Position numbers and translations under genes: made by a program
The notes under the pieces: model-generated
Seen by the model: only the letters and a program-made list of their open reading frames with translations
Told to the model about the DNA's origin: nothing
Databases searched by the model: none
Assembly: GCF_051020975.1 (NCBI RefSeq)
Contig: NC_135033.1
Coordinates: forward strand, 11,993,501-12,057,500
Direction of reading: 5' to 3'
Origin: Osmia lignaria lignaria
Taxonomy: Eukaryota; Arthropoda; Insecta; Hymenoptera; Megachilidae
DNA length: 64,000 nt
Shown here: positions 14,977 to 26,800 of the stretch, piece after piece
How positions within the stretch are numbered: position 1 is the stretch's first letter
Layout: every line of letters begins with the position of its first letter

Positions 14977-15918
14977 ATTTGAAACTCTATTATTCGAATA
15001 TATGAAAATTCCAATTTTTCATCAGTAGGTATTGCATATAATTCTAAAACGTTTCAAATATACAGGAAGGAGTTTTAGCAACAGACTGGTCGTTAGACAA
15101 GTTTTCGAGGTTTCATTTAAGTTGACGCGTGCTTACGAACGCATCAACGTGTCTCGCGTCTTTCTGCCACTGTTTGAATACACTCTGCCACCACACACGT
15201 CATAATTATCACGAGTTAAGACGTCCGCGGCGTTTTTTTTTTTCTCTCAGACGCCGTTCAGGAAACTAATTAGCTACCGCGTAACGAGCGTCGCACGAAC
15301 AAAAAGAAGCTTCGTAATTAGTCGTGGCTACAGACTCAAGCTTGTATCGATCCTTGAAAAGATACATGCTCACTGGTCGAATATTATGAAAAATTAAATT
15401 CGATATCTGTCACTTAAAAACTGAGAAACGAGCAGACAATTAATACCGTTGATAGAAAAACGGTTGATTGAAAAATCTCAAGTCATGAATAATAAAATTG
15501 CCAATTTATTTTTATGTATTTCCTATTGAAAATTTATTTCTGCAACGTTACTTATTCCAGTATTATTTCTTCAACGATTATACGACTGTCACCAGTTGCT
15601 AATCAAAGCCAGGAACTTATCTTCCCTCTTTACAATCCTTCAGTATTTCCCGCGCGAAACTCTTCAACTTCGCGAAAGAACAATATTCGCGGAACAATGT
15701 GTTAATTCGCGGAAGAAGAACTTGAAAACCTGTATAGCACCCAGGCGAATAACGAGCTGAAGTAAAACTTCCTTAGTAAAACTTTCTCATTGAAGATACA
15801 ACTGTAAAACCTGTGCTATTCAACGAAATAAGAAAGAAAAAGAGAAAGAAAGAAACTTGGTTCTTTCGCGTGCAATAATCGTCATTTATCGCTTCATGAA
15901 TTTTCAAATAAAAAATCT

Positions 15919-16224
15919 TCATTTGAAGTTTGACTCACCTTTAATATTTACATTCCTTCGTTCTGCTGCAGGGTCATAGAAGTCCTCTTCCGGTATCACA
16001 ACAACATAACTCACATCTCGTGCAGCACGGTCGGCTGTCGACTGACTGTTTTCAGTTTGAAAGCTCGCAAGCTTCGGGGGCGACATCTGCCACCACCACG
16101 TGGATCCGTTCACTCCCACGCCACACGTGGTGATCCTACGAAACAGCCATTGTCCTGGAAAAAGCTCTGCTTTTCCATCTGCAACAACGGAAAACTGCGG
16201 CTCGGATATCGCGACGATGATCAA
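15919..16224 (-). other. Open frame ending in a strong splice donor, in a GC-richer island
   Basis: A minus-strand frame of about 100 codons crosses a GC-richer island. The sequence AATATTAAAG is followed by GTGAGTC, a strong match to a 5' splice site on the minus strand near 15939. The frame contains the peptides WWWQMSPPKLAS and YVVVIPEEDFYDPAAERR but no domain I know. It begins with a non-ATG codon, so if real it is an internal exon or an untranslated first exon. Composition alone can keep a frame of this length open. A transcript is needed to decide. Confidence 0.2.
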
Positions 16225-16252
16225 CGCACCCTGACAACTACGTTTCTACCCA

Positions 16253-16341
16253 GTATAAATAAAAGGGGAGCTTGCAGTCATGGTAATCCGTTCGCACGCT
16301 GCAAGCTGCATTCATTGGACCTGGCCAATTGGAATTTACGG
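16253..16341 (+). promoter_or_regulatory. Candidate TATA promoter and short first exon
   Basis: TATAAATAAAAGG at 16253-16265 is close to an ideal TATA box. About 27-30 bases downstream is GCAGTCATGG, a plausible initiator. An ATG at 16280 opens a short frame, and a possible splice donor (ACG followed by GTAACG) lies after 16341. The gene it would serve is not identified. No later exon was found. It could be a chance match, but the box lies at the edge of a GC-richer island, as expected for a promoter. Confidence 0.3.
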
Positions 16342-16344
16342 TAA

Positions 16345-19300
16345 CGACTCCTGTAACACATTTTTCCTTTCAAAAAACCCTATGTTTTTCTATTGAAACC
16401 GATGCTCCGTGTTCTTTTGCATATTCAACGGCAGACTCTTGACAGTTTTATTTTAGATCAGCGAAATTACACTGCATCGCGCTGGGCTGTTTCAAACCCA
16501 AAATATTCGAAGTTAGATATTTCAAAAATTTTTCAAAGTTCAAAGTGAAATATTATCCTGCATATTGCGTGCAAATCTCAATTTCAATTTACCTAATTAA
16601 TTGAATTTCGATCTGGAATCCTTATTGAATTAATTGCTGTTTCTATCAGTTTACAAACAGATTTTTAATTAGCGTCGAAATTGACGAAGATTGATCAATT
16701 TCTGAATGTGTATCCTCTGTCAGTATTATTCGTTGGAATTGTCGAGGAGCATTCGTATTCTTTCGATTCCGGAATAGTCTTTATTGTCGTACGAGCGTTT
16801 TCCGTGAAAAAAAACAAAAGCTGGATGACTTGTATGGACCACAGGTGCTCGTAAATTTCCGGCTTGTGACACCCCAGCGACCTTCCAATTACATTCGATG
16901 GATTAATCTCACGATCGAGTCGAGTTGCTGGACGTTTTCGGGCCGACGACCTATCCGATCGTTTGTTTTAATTCTGCAACCTCTTCTTCAATTCTTTTTC
17001 TAATCATCCTTCGCGTTGCCGATCGCTTCCTACCGCGATTGTTGAGCGTGTTCGTTCGTTTGAAAAACTCGTTTAAACCTGAATATTCAGCGCCCATCCT
17101 AGCCAGGGAATAATCTCTGCTGACTTTCCTTTTTGCCGTCCATTTTTGATCGCGTTTGCGATTTACTTTTTCGCTGCGACAAGAAATACGTTCGTTCGAT
17201 TTTGTCCGTTAGCGATCAAAATAAGCGATGCGAACTTTTCGCGAGAAATTGAAATTTTAGCTCGTCGAAAGTTCTCTTTATATTTAATTTTAGGGAAGAT
17301 ATTAGGTTGCTTCTATATTGCATGGTGAATTTTGAAATATAGAAAGTTAACCCAGATTAACCGAAGGAATTATTGATTTATCCAACGAAGATTGTACACG
17401 GTAAAGGAATTTCTTCCTCATTTGAATGGGTGGCGAATGAAAACATTCGAAGATACAACTTCCTGTTTTGCGAAACTGAAAGAAGCTTTCCACGAAAAGC
17501 TTTCACCCTTCTTCGAGACTTTTAAATCTACTTTATTCCAAGCTGATGAAAGATTTATTCACCCTCGTTGATCTCATAAATTCAGAACGACGAACCCTAC
17601 TTTCTTTACCGATTATTCTACACGAATTTTCAAATTGAAGGAGCTCAATTATCGATATAGATGCAACTAAATTACAGTTTAATTTTGGTTGGAATAATTT
17701 TAGTATTTATAGTAGCTTGTTTGAAATTTGCCGTTTGGTGTGCAATAACCTGAAACGTTCAATCATAATTTCAATAAAGTTTATAACAAGTATCTCGTAT
17801 AGTGAAGTAACTTTTATCAAAGATTCTGTTTGCTTTCTCCGATTTCTTCGTATGCAAAGTCGGGGCTGGTTTCGTCTATTCCCGCGTGGCACATCCTCGC
17901 AAAAGTTTCCATAAAGTGGACTAGGAAACTTATCGATAGGATCTCCTTAATCGGTTTACCTCGATATCCGGATCGAAGGCCGCTTATCGATCTTCGATGG
18001 TTCTTCCTCATTGTTGCAGCCGCATATCTTCAACGAGTAAGGTGCATGCTTAATGCAAACTTGAAGAGGAAAATTTCCTTCATATCCTGCATAGCACGTA
18101 AACTGTCCAACCTTTAAACTATTCCATCATCGATACTATTATCGAATCGCAGTTATTGCTTGTGAAATGTTTCGTCGTTAATTATTATTGTCTATATTAT
18201 ATATCTGCTCGTTTTTCTTAGAAGCACTGTAGGTGCAACGAATAAGGTTTATACGGTTATTTCATCCTCAGCCTCTTCTTTGTGTTCTCCAATAACATCG
18301 TAAAAAGCCACGGCAACTTTCGTGGTAACCGTGATTAATGATTATCTTTGTCTTAGGCTGTGCAGAGGACCCACGCATTCATGCACTTAAAGTCGATCCA
18401 CGGATTATCGACAACGATTTCGCGTGGATCATCCTTCGTCGAGCTCGTTCACCCCCGATAAGACGATGAGTGTCGAATAAAAGACAAAAAGCGTTTTAAA
18501 TCGAGCCCATTACGGCAACGTTTATCGTACGGATAAGCGTAAATCAGCTTGCGTATAACGTTCAAATTCCTTTATTTAACGCCTTACACTTTTCTTTATT
18601 ATTTTAACCGGAAATTCAGGAACTCTGTTATTTCGTAGGCAACACTTTCTCCGCTGCAGCTTGTTTTTCTTCTTTCGAGTACTTGATCAATTTCATTTTT
18701 GATTAGGACGATCACTTATCGAGGCTCTCGAAAAATTGATAGTAAAAAGAAGAAAAACACGATCTAATAATGCTAGATAAACATTCCATAATTCATCTGT
18801 CAATCGCGTGCTGTATAAAGTTTTCGCTTTCACGAAGGGTGGAAAATGTGCTTGAAACAGCAAAGGAAGATTCAACAGGCTTTTTAATAGCGAATCAAGA
18901 GAACCTTTGAACTTTCACTGAAGGGTGCTTGAAGTTTTTCGCAATGTCGCTTTCTATCCTCTGTTTTGTACAATTTAAAAATCGCTGCCACTATCTGTGA
19001 CCGATCTTCTTTCATGTCGTGTCTTTATTTCAGCGATCATTTGAAGTGCTCGCAAAACAGTAGTCACATTTTCCTGGTTTTGAAGCTTATCGTCTGTGCT
19101 AGTTTTTTCGTCGACGGGACGCATTGACATTTGCAGTGCTCGCGAACTTCTGTTTCGGAAAGAATACTTCGCGTATCTCTTGAAAAAATTTCGTACACAA
19201 CAATGGAAGAAAATTTGAAGGGATCGTAGAGGGAAAATTTTTAATTCGTACGGTTTAATCGATAAAAACAGCAACAAGCGTGAACAATGAGGAAGATGAT

Positions 19301-19447
19301 GAAAAGGGAAGAAATTAAAGAGGACGTTGTTCGATCCAAGAGGGTTGGCACGTAACCCCTTAGGATGATCTAGTTTTGCCGGTTGCACGACTCCTAGCAT
19401 TAAGCATTGTTTGCGGTCGATAGTTTCCCACCCTGTTCACGTATATG
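16345..19447. other. Non-coding stretch upstream of CFAP58
   Basis: No exon is recognised. A minus-strand frame of 141 codons at 18975-19400 lies just upstream of the CFAP58 start region. It contains RALQM twice (once as SRALQMSM, once as LRALQMIA) but no domain I know. I saw no obvious full inverted X-box (RFX site), which ciliary genes often carry, in the last few hundred bases. Confidence 0.4.
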
Positions 19448-19538
19448 TATATATACCAGGACATGGCAGTTGACAGTTTTTGCTTGATTAATTGTAACGC
19501 GTGTCATCAGCCTACGGGAATAGTTTAGTCAGCCGCGA
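19448..19538 (+). promoter_or_regulatory. CFAP58: Likely CFAP58 core promoter and non-coding first exon
   Basis: TATATATA at 19448-19455 is followed 27 bases later by TGACAGTTTT, which resembles the insect initiator and puts a start near 19475. A splice donor match, CGA followed by GTGAGC, occurs at 19539. The first coding exon (exon 2 here) has an acceptor and an in-frame stop just upstream of its ATG, so a separate non-coding first exon is required. This site is the best candidate. The donor could instead lie further downstream, so the 3' boundary is uncertain. Confidence 0.4.
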
Positions 19539-19603
19539 GTGAGCTCGTTGTCGCTTCCATTGCGGTTTTTCACTCTCCTCTCCTCGTTGCATTGCCCGCC
19601 ACC

Positions 19604-19651
19604 ATGAAGAAAAACGTACTTTTCAAGTCCCACTGGGAAATTTGCGTATAA
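19604..19651 (+). other. Short ORF behind a strong Kozak context
   Basis: GCCCGCCACCATGAAG at 19594-19609 is an almost perfect Kozak context. The frame is only 15 codons before a stop (MKKNVLFKSHWEICV). If the CFAP58 first exon extends past 19539 this would be an upstream ORF that could limit translation of the main frame. If the exon ends at 19538 it is intronic and meaningless. Confidence 0.25.
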
Positions 19652-20044
19652 CGATTTTAGAATTGCCAATTCAGACCGTCGTTTTTCATCTGAAATTTCG
19701 GACAATTTAGCGAAACCGCTCGATTCTTGCGCTTCTGATTTTGACTTTGTTTGATGGCTTTAGGATGGTCTCTCGGAAATTTAAATTTGTTTGCTACATA
19801 CTTATTGCTACGATTGTGGACGTTTATATAGATTTTAAAAATTCTTTTTATTTTGTTTGTTTTTTATAATGCATAGGGTTTGGATGGTGCATTTTTATAC
19901 ATTTACATGATGTTCCTATATTAATTTTAATAAATTAATTCTATAATTAAGGTACATTATGAAGGTACATTATCTATCGGTGCTGTTCTAGTAAAAAGTA
20001 AAAAGTGTAAAAGTATTATAACAGCAGAGTGCTTCGATTCAACC

Positions 20045-20261
20045 CGTTACCGATCGATTTTCCGAAACAGCGGAATACTGGCGCTGTCTATTTGGAATAA
20101 ATTGAAACTAGTTACTGACTTATCGTCCGACCCGCTGGCATTCGATAAGTTGTCGACTTATAGATCGTTCCTTCGGCAATCGGTAAATTGTCGTGTAGTT
20201 TTCCCTGTTTCTTGATAGAGGACGTTACTCTTCCGGTATTTCGGAAAATCGATCGGTAACG
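20045..20261. repeat. 23-bp perfect inverted repeat in CFAP58 intron 1
   Basis: The left arm at 20045-20067 begins CGTTACCGATCGATTTTCC. Its exact reverse complement occupies 20239-20261. The spacer is 171 bases and contains a second small palindrome, ACTTATCG with CGATAAGT. A perfect 23-bp match at this spacing is unlikely by chance. It could be a miniature inverted-repeat element or a long hairpin. A minus-strand frame of 118 codons (20112-20468) overlaps it but has no recognised domain. No target-site duplication was found by eye. Confidence 0.65.
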
Positions 20262-20497
20262 CATTGACCCGGTAGTTTGAGCCGTTTTTGTATAGACTCC
20301 TGTACAGAAGTAGGTTTCATATTTGCCAACCAAAGTTAGCAAAATTGTTAAATATTTTTCATCACTGTAACAGTGACTACAGATCCAACAAGAATGGACA
20401 TGACTTTGTTTTCGAGGAGTAGTCAATTTGTGAATCTTCCTGTACAAATGTCTTAGTTGAAGTAGCATTGGGTGCTTTTTATAGGTCTAGGTCACTA

Positions 20498-20545
20498 TTA
20501 ACCCTTCTCTGCCGTTTGGGGGTTGAAGAACGCCTCCATGGATAC
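20498..20545 (+). repeat. Possible degenerate copy of the dispersed repeats
   Basis: TTAACCCTTCTCTGCCG followed by a CCATGGATACC block resembles copies A and B of repeat family 1 in block order, but the match is weak. It is in CFAP58 intron 1. Confidence 0.3.
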
Positions 20546-20796
20546 CAGTCAATAAGGGAAATCGCGATACTAAAAGTCGCTTCTATACCACATTCTTCCA
20601 CTCAATATTATTTTTCTGTTACCCAGTAGTGTTTCAATACGAGATTAATATTTTATTTTAAGATAACTTGGATTAATAAATTATTAAATATAAAAAATAG
20701 GGAAAGTTTATAGTGCAATCTGTATTTCGTTAGTTTTATTTAAAAATTTGGGTAAACTTACTTTTAATACGAATCACTATTTTTTATTAATTATAG

Positions 20797-20850
20797 CTCT
20801 GATCGAAATCCGACATCATGATGGACATGGAGATGAACGCAGGTTTAGAC
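20797..20850 (+). CDS. CFAP58: CFAP58 exon 2, first coding exon
   Basis: The acceptor TTATAG ends at 20796 and the donor GTAAGT begins at 20851. Coding starts at ATG 20818. Four methionines fall within the first six codons (MMDMEM), so the exact start could shift by a few residues. The upstream in-frame TGA in the same exon shows that no coding sequence comes from exon 1. The exon codes for 11 residues and ends in phase 0. Confidence 0.75.
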
Positions 20851-23800
20851 GTAAGTACATCTTTTTATGTTAAATAATTTTAGAAAATTATATTTTATTT
20901 AACGATAATTGTTCGAACAGAGACTTGGTAGTGTTAATAAATAATTGAGATTAAAATAGAATCTTAAAGGGCTTGTCAGATACTTTCAAAAAATCTGTTA
21001 AAATAAAAATAAATTTAAGAAAAGAATTATTGTAGAACAAGATTAACTATAAATCAATTTAAACAACACAGTAGATAAAAAAACAAATGAATTGCTGCAG
21101 CAACGTGAAATTTAAATCAATTCTAACTCGACCCTCGACAAAGATCACTTTTGATTTATATTAACTGATTTTAATTAATCATATCTCGTCAAGAATTGTT
21201 TGAGAAAGCTGTGAAAATGGATAATGACAATAACGAGAAAGATGATGGAACAGCAAAGCAAGCTGATGTTGTTATTAAAATTCAACTATTTCATGTTTCT
21301 ATAACCTAACCGCGCGACTATCAGCGGTAAGAAATCTTTTAATAAAAGATTAAAAACGACATTTAAAGCTTTACTGGATAACATTGTTTTTAACTATCAT
21401 TTTCCTTGCACTTATTAAAAGTTTTTACAATGATGAGTTTCTATGTGAGACTGCCATGTAAATTGTCAAAAGGGTAATAAGAAATTTCTTTTACAATCTT
21501 TATTTATTCCTTACTTCAATATCAATCTCCAATAGACAGACCACTGCTCTCCAATGAAATATTAATAACCCCTAAAAAGAACCCATAAGATAACTGAAAA
21601 AAACCATCCCATAACTTGACGATATAAAAGAAAGCCAAAAAAGAAAAAGATAGCATGGAGTCTCACAGTATAAAAACAATGAAAATCCAGACGAGCAATA
21701 TCGCGAAATAATAAAAATCCAGATAAATCATAAAACGTGCGAGACGGTTTGTCGAAGGACGAATCTTTCGAGGTTCTTCGAGTAAGTGGCCGGTAATCGA
21801 TGTGTCCTGGCTACGATTTATTAGCGAGGCTGGTAAAGTGTCGCGAATAAAAAGAAATCGCTCGTAAATTTCGGCTGGACCCGGTCTTATCGGGTACGAG
21901 ACGCGATTAGTTGGGGGTAGACCGACGGTTAGTGGCGCGGCTGGGTGACGAGGATCGTGAAAAAGTAAGGATCGACGAGATGGATGTGTCCTGTCACCTT
22001 GCTAGAATGACACGTTTCAGGACGATGGGAGCGAGGACAGCGAGGCACCTTCGGAGGGTAGCTCGGCGAGCAGCACCTTTTGTACTCTGGAGAAGCAGTA
22101 CGAGAAGGTGAGGAGGTTCTCTTTCCGGGAACATTCTTTCTTCTTGTCCGATAACGTCAACGTTAAACGTCCGATCACGCGATATCGCGTGTTTCATCGT
22201 CACCGTTTCATCCCTCAAGTTTTATCATTGGTTCAACTAGGATTTTTCCCATGGTGGACTAAATTTCTTTGAAATTTTCGAAATCTAAAATTCTAAAATA
22301 TTGAAATTAAAAAATTTTTTAAATTAAGCATCCAGATTGACTTGTATTCACAGATCCTTTTTCTCGAAACAATAACTGTCAATTAAAAGGGTAATGAATA
22401 AGTTGCAGAGTTTCTACACTTCCATTTACTAACGATGAGGTATCTTGATGCATTGAAATGATATCAGTGGTTTTGTTCCTTAGGCGCTGGGGGAAATAAA
22501 AGACAACGAAGCATTGGTTCGTTTTAAAGACAAATACACCACTCTCTTTGAATCTCTATACAATGCGCACAGAACGGAAAAAGAGCTGACGGAGAAGTAT
22601 GATGCACTGCAGGTATAATTGCACTTACAAATAAAAAATTAAGTAAAAATTCTAAAATATTTTATTCGAAATTTTGATTTCGATCTTTCCTATCGAAATG
22701 GTGAAATTTTAGGTGTTACGGAACACTTTAAGAGTCCTTGTCGAGTTTCGAAGTGAAAGGTAATCGAATCTAACCGAAAGCTGGTAATTTCAGGAGGAAG
22801 TTTTCGCGAACGAGGAGAAAATTCGCGAGTTGACGGAAACTATCATGAACAACAACGAGGAGATCGAGAGGTTGAACCTCGAGGTGATGAATACGACGAG
22901 GCGAGCTGACGCGGCTCACACGCGCGAACAGAATGCACAGGAAGTGATCGAGAACCTGCGATTGAACGTCACTCAGTTGACCCAGGAAATCGCTCAGAAG
23001 AACAGACTGCTCGCCGCTGGCGAGGAGTAAGTCTCTCCTTTGCTATTTTACCCATTCACATTTTCACACCATTTCTGCCTTTTCGTTGCAAGTAACTGCT
23101 CTACCACTTTTCATCTTTCATCTTTCACCACTTTTGAATAATTTTAAAGTAACCCAAGGAAATTTCCAATCACAGTTTTAATTAATAATACATATCGCCA
23201 AAGTGAAAATAATTTCGACCCACTTTTGAGGCTTGTATTTGGGATCACTATGCAGAACCGTCGAACGAGAATCCGGTTAAAGGGGATAAAGTTCCTAGTG
23301 ACAAAATAATCCTTCGTGGGACGTGTCTGCGGGAAGCTTGAATAATCTAATTTCGTAACACGTTCTACGAACGAACGTGCAGGATCATTTTACAAAGCAA
23401 TTTTCCTCTTCGAAAGAAGATCGTTGGATTATCGGTAGCAAAGATGTATGTACGTGTGTGTATGAATCCAGGTGAAATCTGAACAAATTCCATGCCTCTA
23501 GGATAGTTATTTGATAGCCTCAAGCCTGTGGTGCGCCACAGGAAGCTAAATTATCCTTTAGAGATCCATATTTCAGTACAAGGGTCAGTTTGCCAGAGGC
23601 AATCAACAAATCTGAAAATTAGAAATTATATAAAATAGATGTTTAATTAACGAAATTTAAGGTAAATTTCAATTTTAATGGCTACACCCCTATTGCACTC
23701 TGGTCTATATTATCATCTTCTTCTTAAATGAAGATTCCCTTTGGGGACTTGGAAATTTCTCTCTTCTTCTGTGCTTCATTCCTAAGATATATTATAAACA

Positions 23801-26800
23801 AATTATATACCATATTCCAATTATTTGTCTTTGATTATTGTACAACGGATGTCGAGGATTAAATTTGCTCCAATTCCTGTAGGTTGGTTCACGTGATCAG
23901 GTTGAATAAATGACATCGTCATCATGGCATCGATGGTGTGTGTGTGGGTGCATCGTGATCGCGTTGAAGCCACAAGGATGTCCTGAGAGACTAATCCTCG
24001 AGCAAGAAGGAGCGTGTCCAATAAAGGTCTCTTTGTTTAGTCAACACGGTCAGAAATGCAATTCCGTTCCAACGGAACCGTAGGTTGTGGCATGGTGGTC
24101 CATAAAGATGTTGTGCTTCGTTTCACTCGGTTTAACAGAGACAAAGGACTGGCAGAGGCTGTCTTTAACTTCCGGCCAACTCCGTCGCAAAGGGTTGAAA
24201 CACTCGATCGATGCTTCTCTCACGACAGCTTTGTAATTGCTTAATAGGAACCGACGCGACGGTTTCGTCCTCTCCTATTCACGGTCTTCTCTCTGCTCCT
24301 GCTTTCGAACTGCTTCATCTTCTCTATCACTTCTTTTCACATTTGTCACCTTCTTTCTTAAATGTTTTCGTGAGTTAAAAATTATGGGATATGGAATTCA
24401 TCAAAAAAGTAAAATTTAGAAAATGAAAACAATAGAAAATTAAATTAGAATCGGGGCTCACCATTCAAGTTAATAATTTTAATCTTTCGATTTATCTACA
24501 GTGGAATTCGAGTAATTATTACATGATTCGCAGCGAATGTGTTAAATTCAACAATTCAATTAATCTTGTAGCAGCACAGCTACCAAACAAAAGGAGATGC
24601 TTCAGCAGGAGAAGGAGAAACTGACGAGCGAGGTGGACACGTTGAGGGAACGGTTGAAGAACATGTCTTCGTACACCGACGAACTTGAGAAGAGGAACAG
24701 CCTGGTGGGCCATCAGATAGAGCAGATGCAGGAGAACCTGGACACCCAGCTGAGTGAAATCTCGAAAGAACGACGAGCCAAGCAGATTGCTCAGGATGAG
24801 GTACAACATCTACAAGAGGAGCTTATTGCAAAAACGGATAATCTCCATGTAAGGGTTTCTTGATTATTCTGCTGACTAATTTCTAACCACGTTGTATAGT
24901 TTCATGGTTTATTATAAGTTACAATAATATCAGAGAAATTAATAAATAAATAATGAAATGTTTATTGGCATGTATTAGAAAGAAAAAAGAAAAACAAAAC
25001 GAATCATTTTTATAAATAACTACATTTCGACATACAATTCTTCTTTTTTAAATTTTTCAGTTTTGTTAAATAAATGTTCAACTTTGCCTTACTATTTTAA
25101 AACTTGAACTTCCATGTTGACTCGTATCCGACGAGAAAGTCGCGAGTTTCGCACTTAAAACTTTTGTTCCCAGCCTCCTTCCCAGGCTTTTTCCGAGTGA
25201 AAATCAAACAAATAGCATCTTCCTCGGCTACCTCGTTCTACGACCTCAAAATTCACGTGAAAGTTTAACAAGTTTCGCGACAGGTAACAGAAACGAAGCG
25301 ACTCTGCTAGGTTGAGATAGTAAGTGCCGTCTGACAACTTGAAGAAACTACATTTTAATGTTTCTCCACTTTCGAGAACAATGCTTCCTTTCATAACTAC
25401 TGAGATTCATTGAAAATATTAATATTTTATGTAAATTATGACGACTTTTAGCAACTTCATTACTTGAGATTAATTACAGAATTGAACTTATCTAGGCTGC
25501 GAATTCGTCGATCCAAGCAGCAGCGGACAACATATTCAGGCTAGAAAGTTTAGTGAAAGAGCATAAAGTATCCAGCGAGAAAATGCAGAAGGAGATAAAC
25601 AAGCTGTCTGTAAAAAAATCGAATCTTCAGACGGATCTCGATAACGCGAACACTCAAATAGAAAATCTTGAAAAGGACATTGCATCGAAGGAAAAGCAGC
25701 TGAAGGAAACGAAGCTGGCGTTACACAAGTAACTGTTGTTATCTTGATTATATTCATTAAATTTATCTCATTAAATTTATTAACATGTTCTTATACTATG
25801 AATATTTTTCATATAGGAGTAATAGAGGGTAGTAAAGGGGGTAGTTTTTACTCCTTAATATGAATTTCTACAGATAAAACAAAATAGGTTTTCTAATATT
25901 TTTCAACCTTCTATCCACTTGTCTCCTCTTGTTAATTAAAATCTTTTAAAAAAAAATAAATGTGAATTGTTGTACGTAACGAGTTAACTGTCACGTAACC
26001 CATAATGCATCGTTTCGTTTCACGTTAATAAAATATCAGTCGCGACAGAAGCGTAATTGATCGCAACGACGAAACGGGTAATTCGAGCAGCATTATTCGT
26101 TGGGTTATTTGCGAAATTATATTCGTGACGACCGATACCGATTGCTAGTTGCAATGCACAGGGAGGAAATTTATTTTCCATTAAATTTTGCATTACAATG
26201 CAACGTCGATACGTACGCGGTGTACGTATAATTGCTATGCAAATCGTTCTGTATTTCGCAGGGATACAACGGGGATATTGTTGACAAGAATCGCGCTTAT
26301 TTTTCTTTCCTTTGACAAAATGATAACAGTTTTTTGCATACAAAGAGGAGAAAAGTGTTTTCTTGTCCCTTGGTCTGCGAGAAGAAATAATTTTCAAAGG
26401 ATTAAGCTCTAATTTATTTATAAATAAGCAGCAGTTATATGTATCTTTGGTACATTCAGAATGCAACAATGAAGACGGTCTTAAATTAACGATCGTTAGA
26501 GCGCATAATACTAGGTTGAATTATTAGGTCTATGCAGAGGTTCTGCCGCTTTCCTTAGCATTGCAACGAGAACAAATAACAGGATCAATTTGTTATATAA
26601 TGTGTGCTATTATTTAGAACTGTTTGCTACTCTTCATTACCATAATGCAATTTAACATCATAATGCCAGTGCATGTTCCATTAAATTTCCTTGGCTTCTC
26701 CTTTTCGAATTTATCCTTCTCGTGAGATGTTGCACGTGAAATGCTAATTTCATTTTACTTAGAAGATTGCCTAAGCTAAATTGGGAACCGGCTGAAATTT

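Noticed and set aside
18303..18330. Possible RFX X-box (GGCAAC ... GGTAACC)
   Set aside because: The two half-sites are in the same orientation rather than inverted, and they are over 1 kb from the likely CFAP58 start.
26020..26469. 149-codon minus-strand frame in CFAP58 intron 7
   Set aside because: No recognised domain, no promoter or splice context, and such a length is not rare at this composition in 64 kb.
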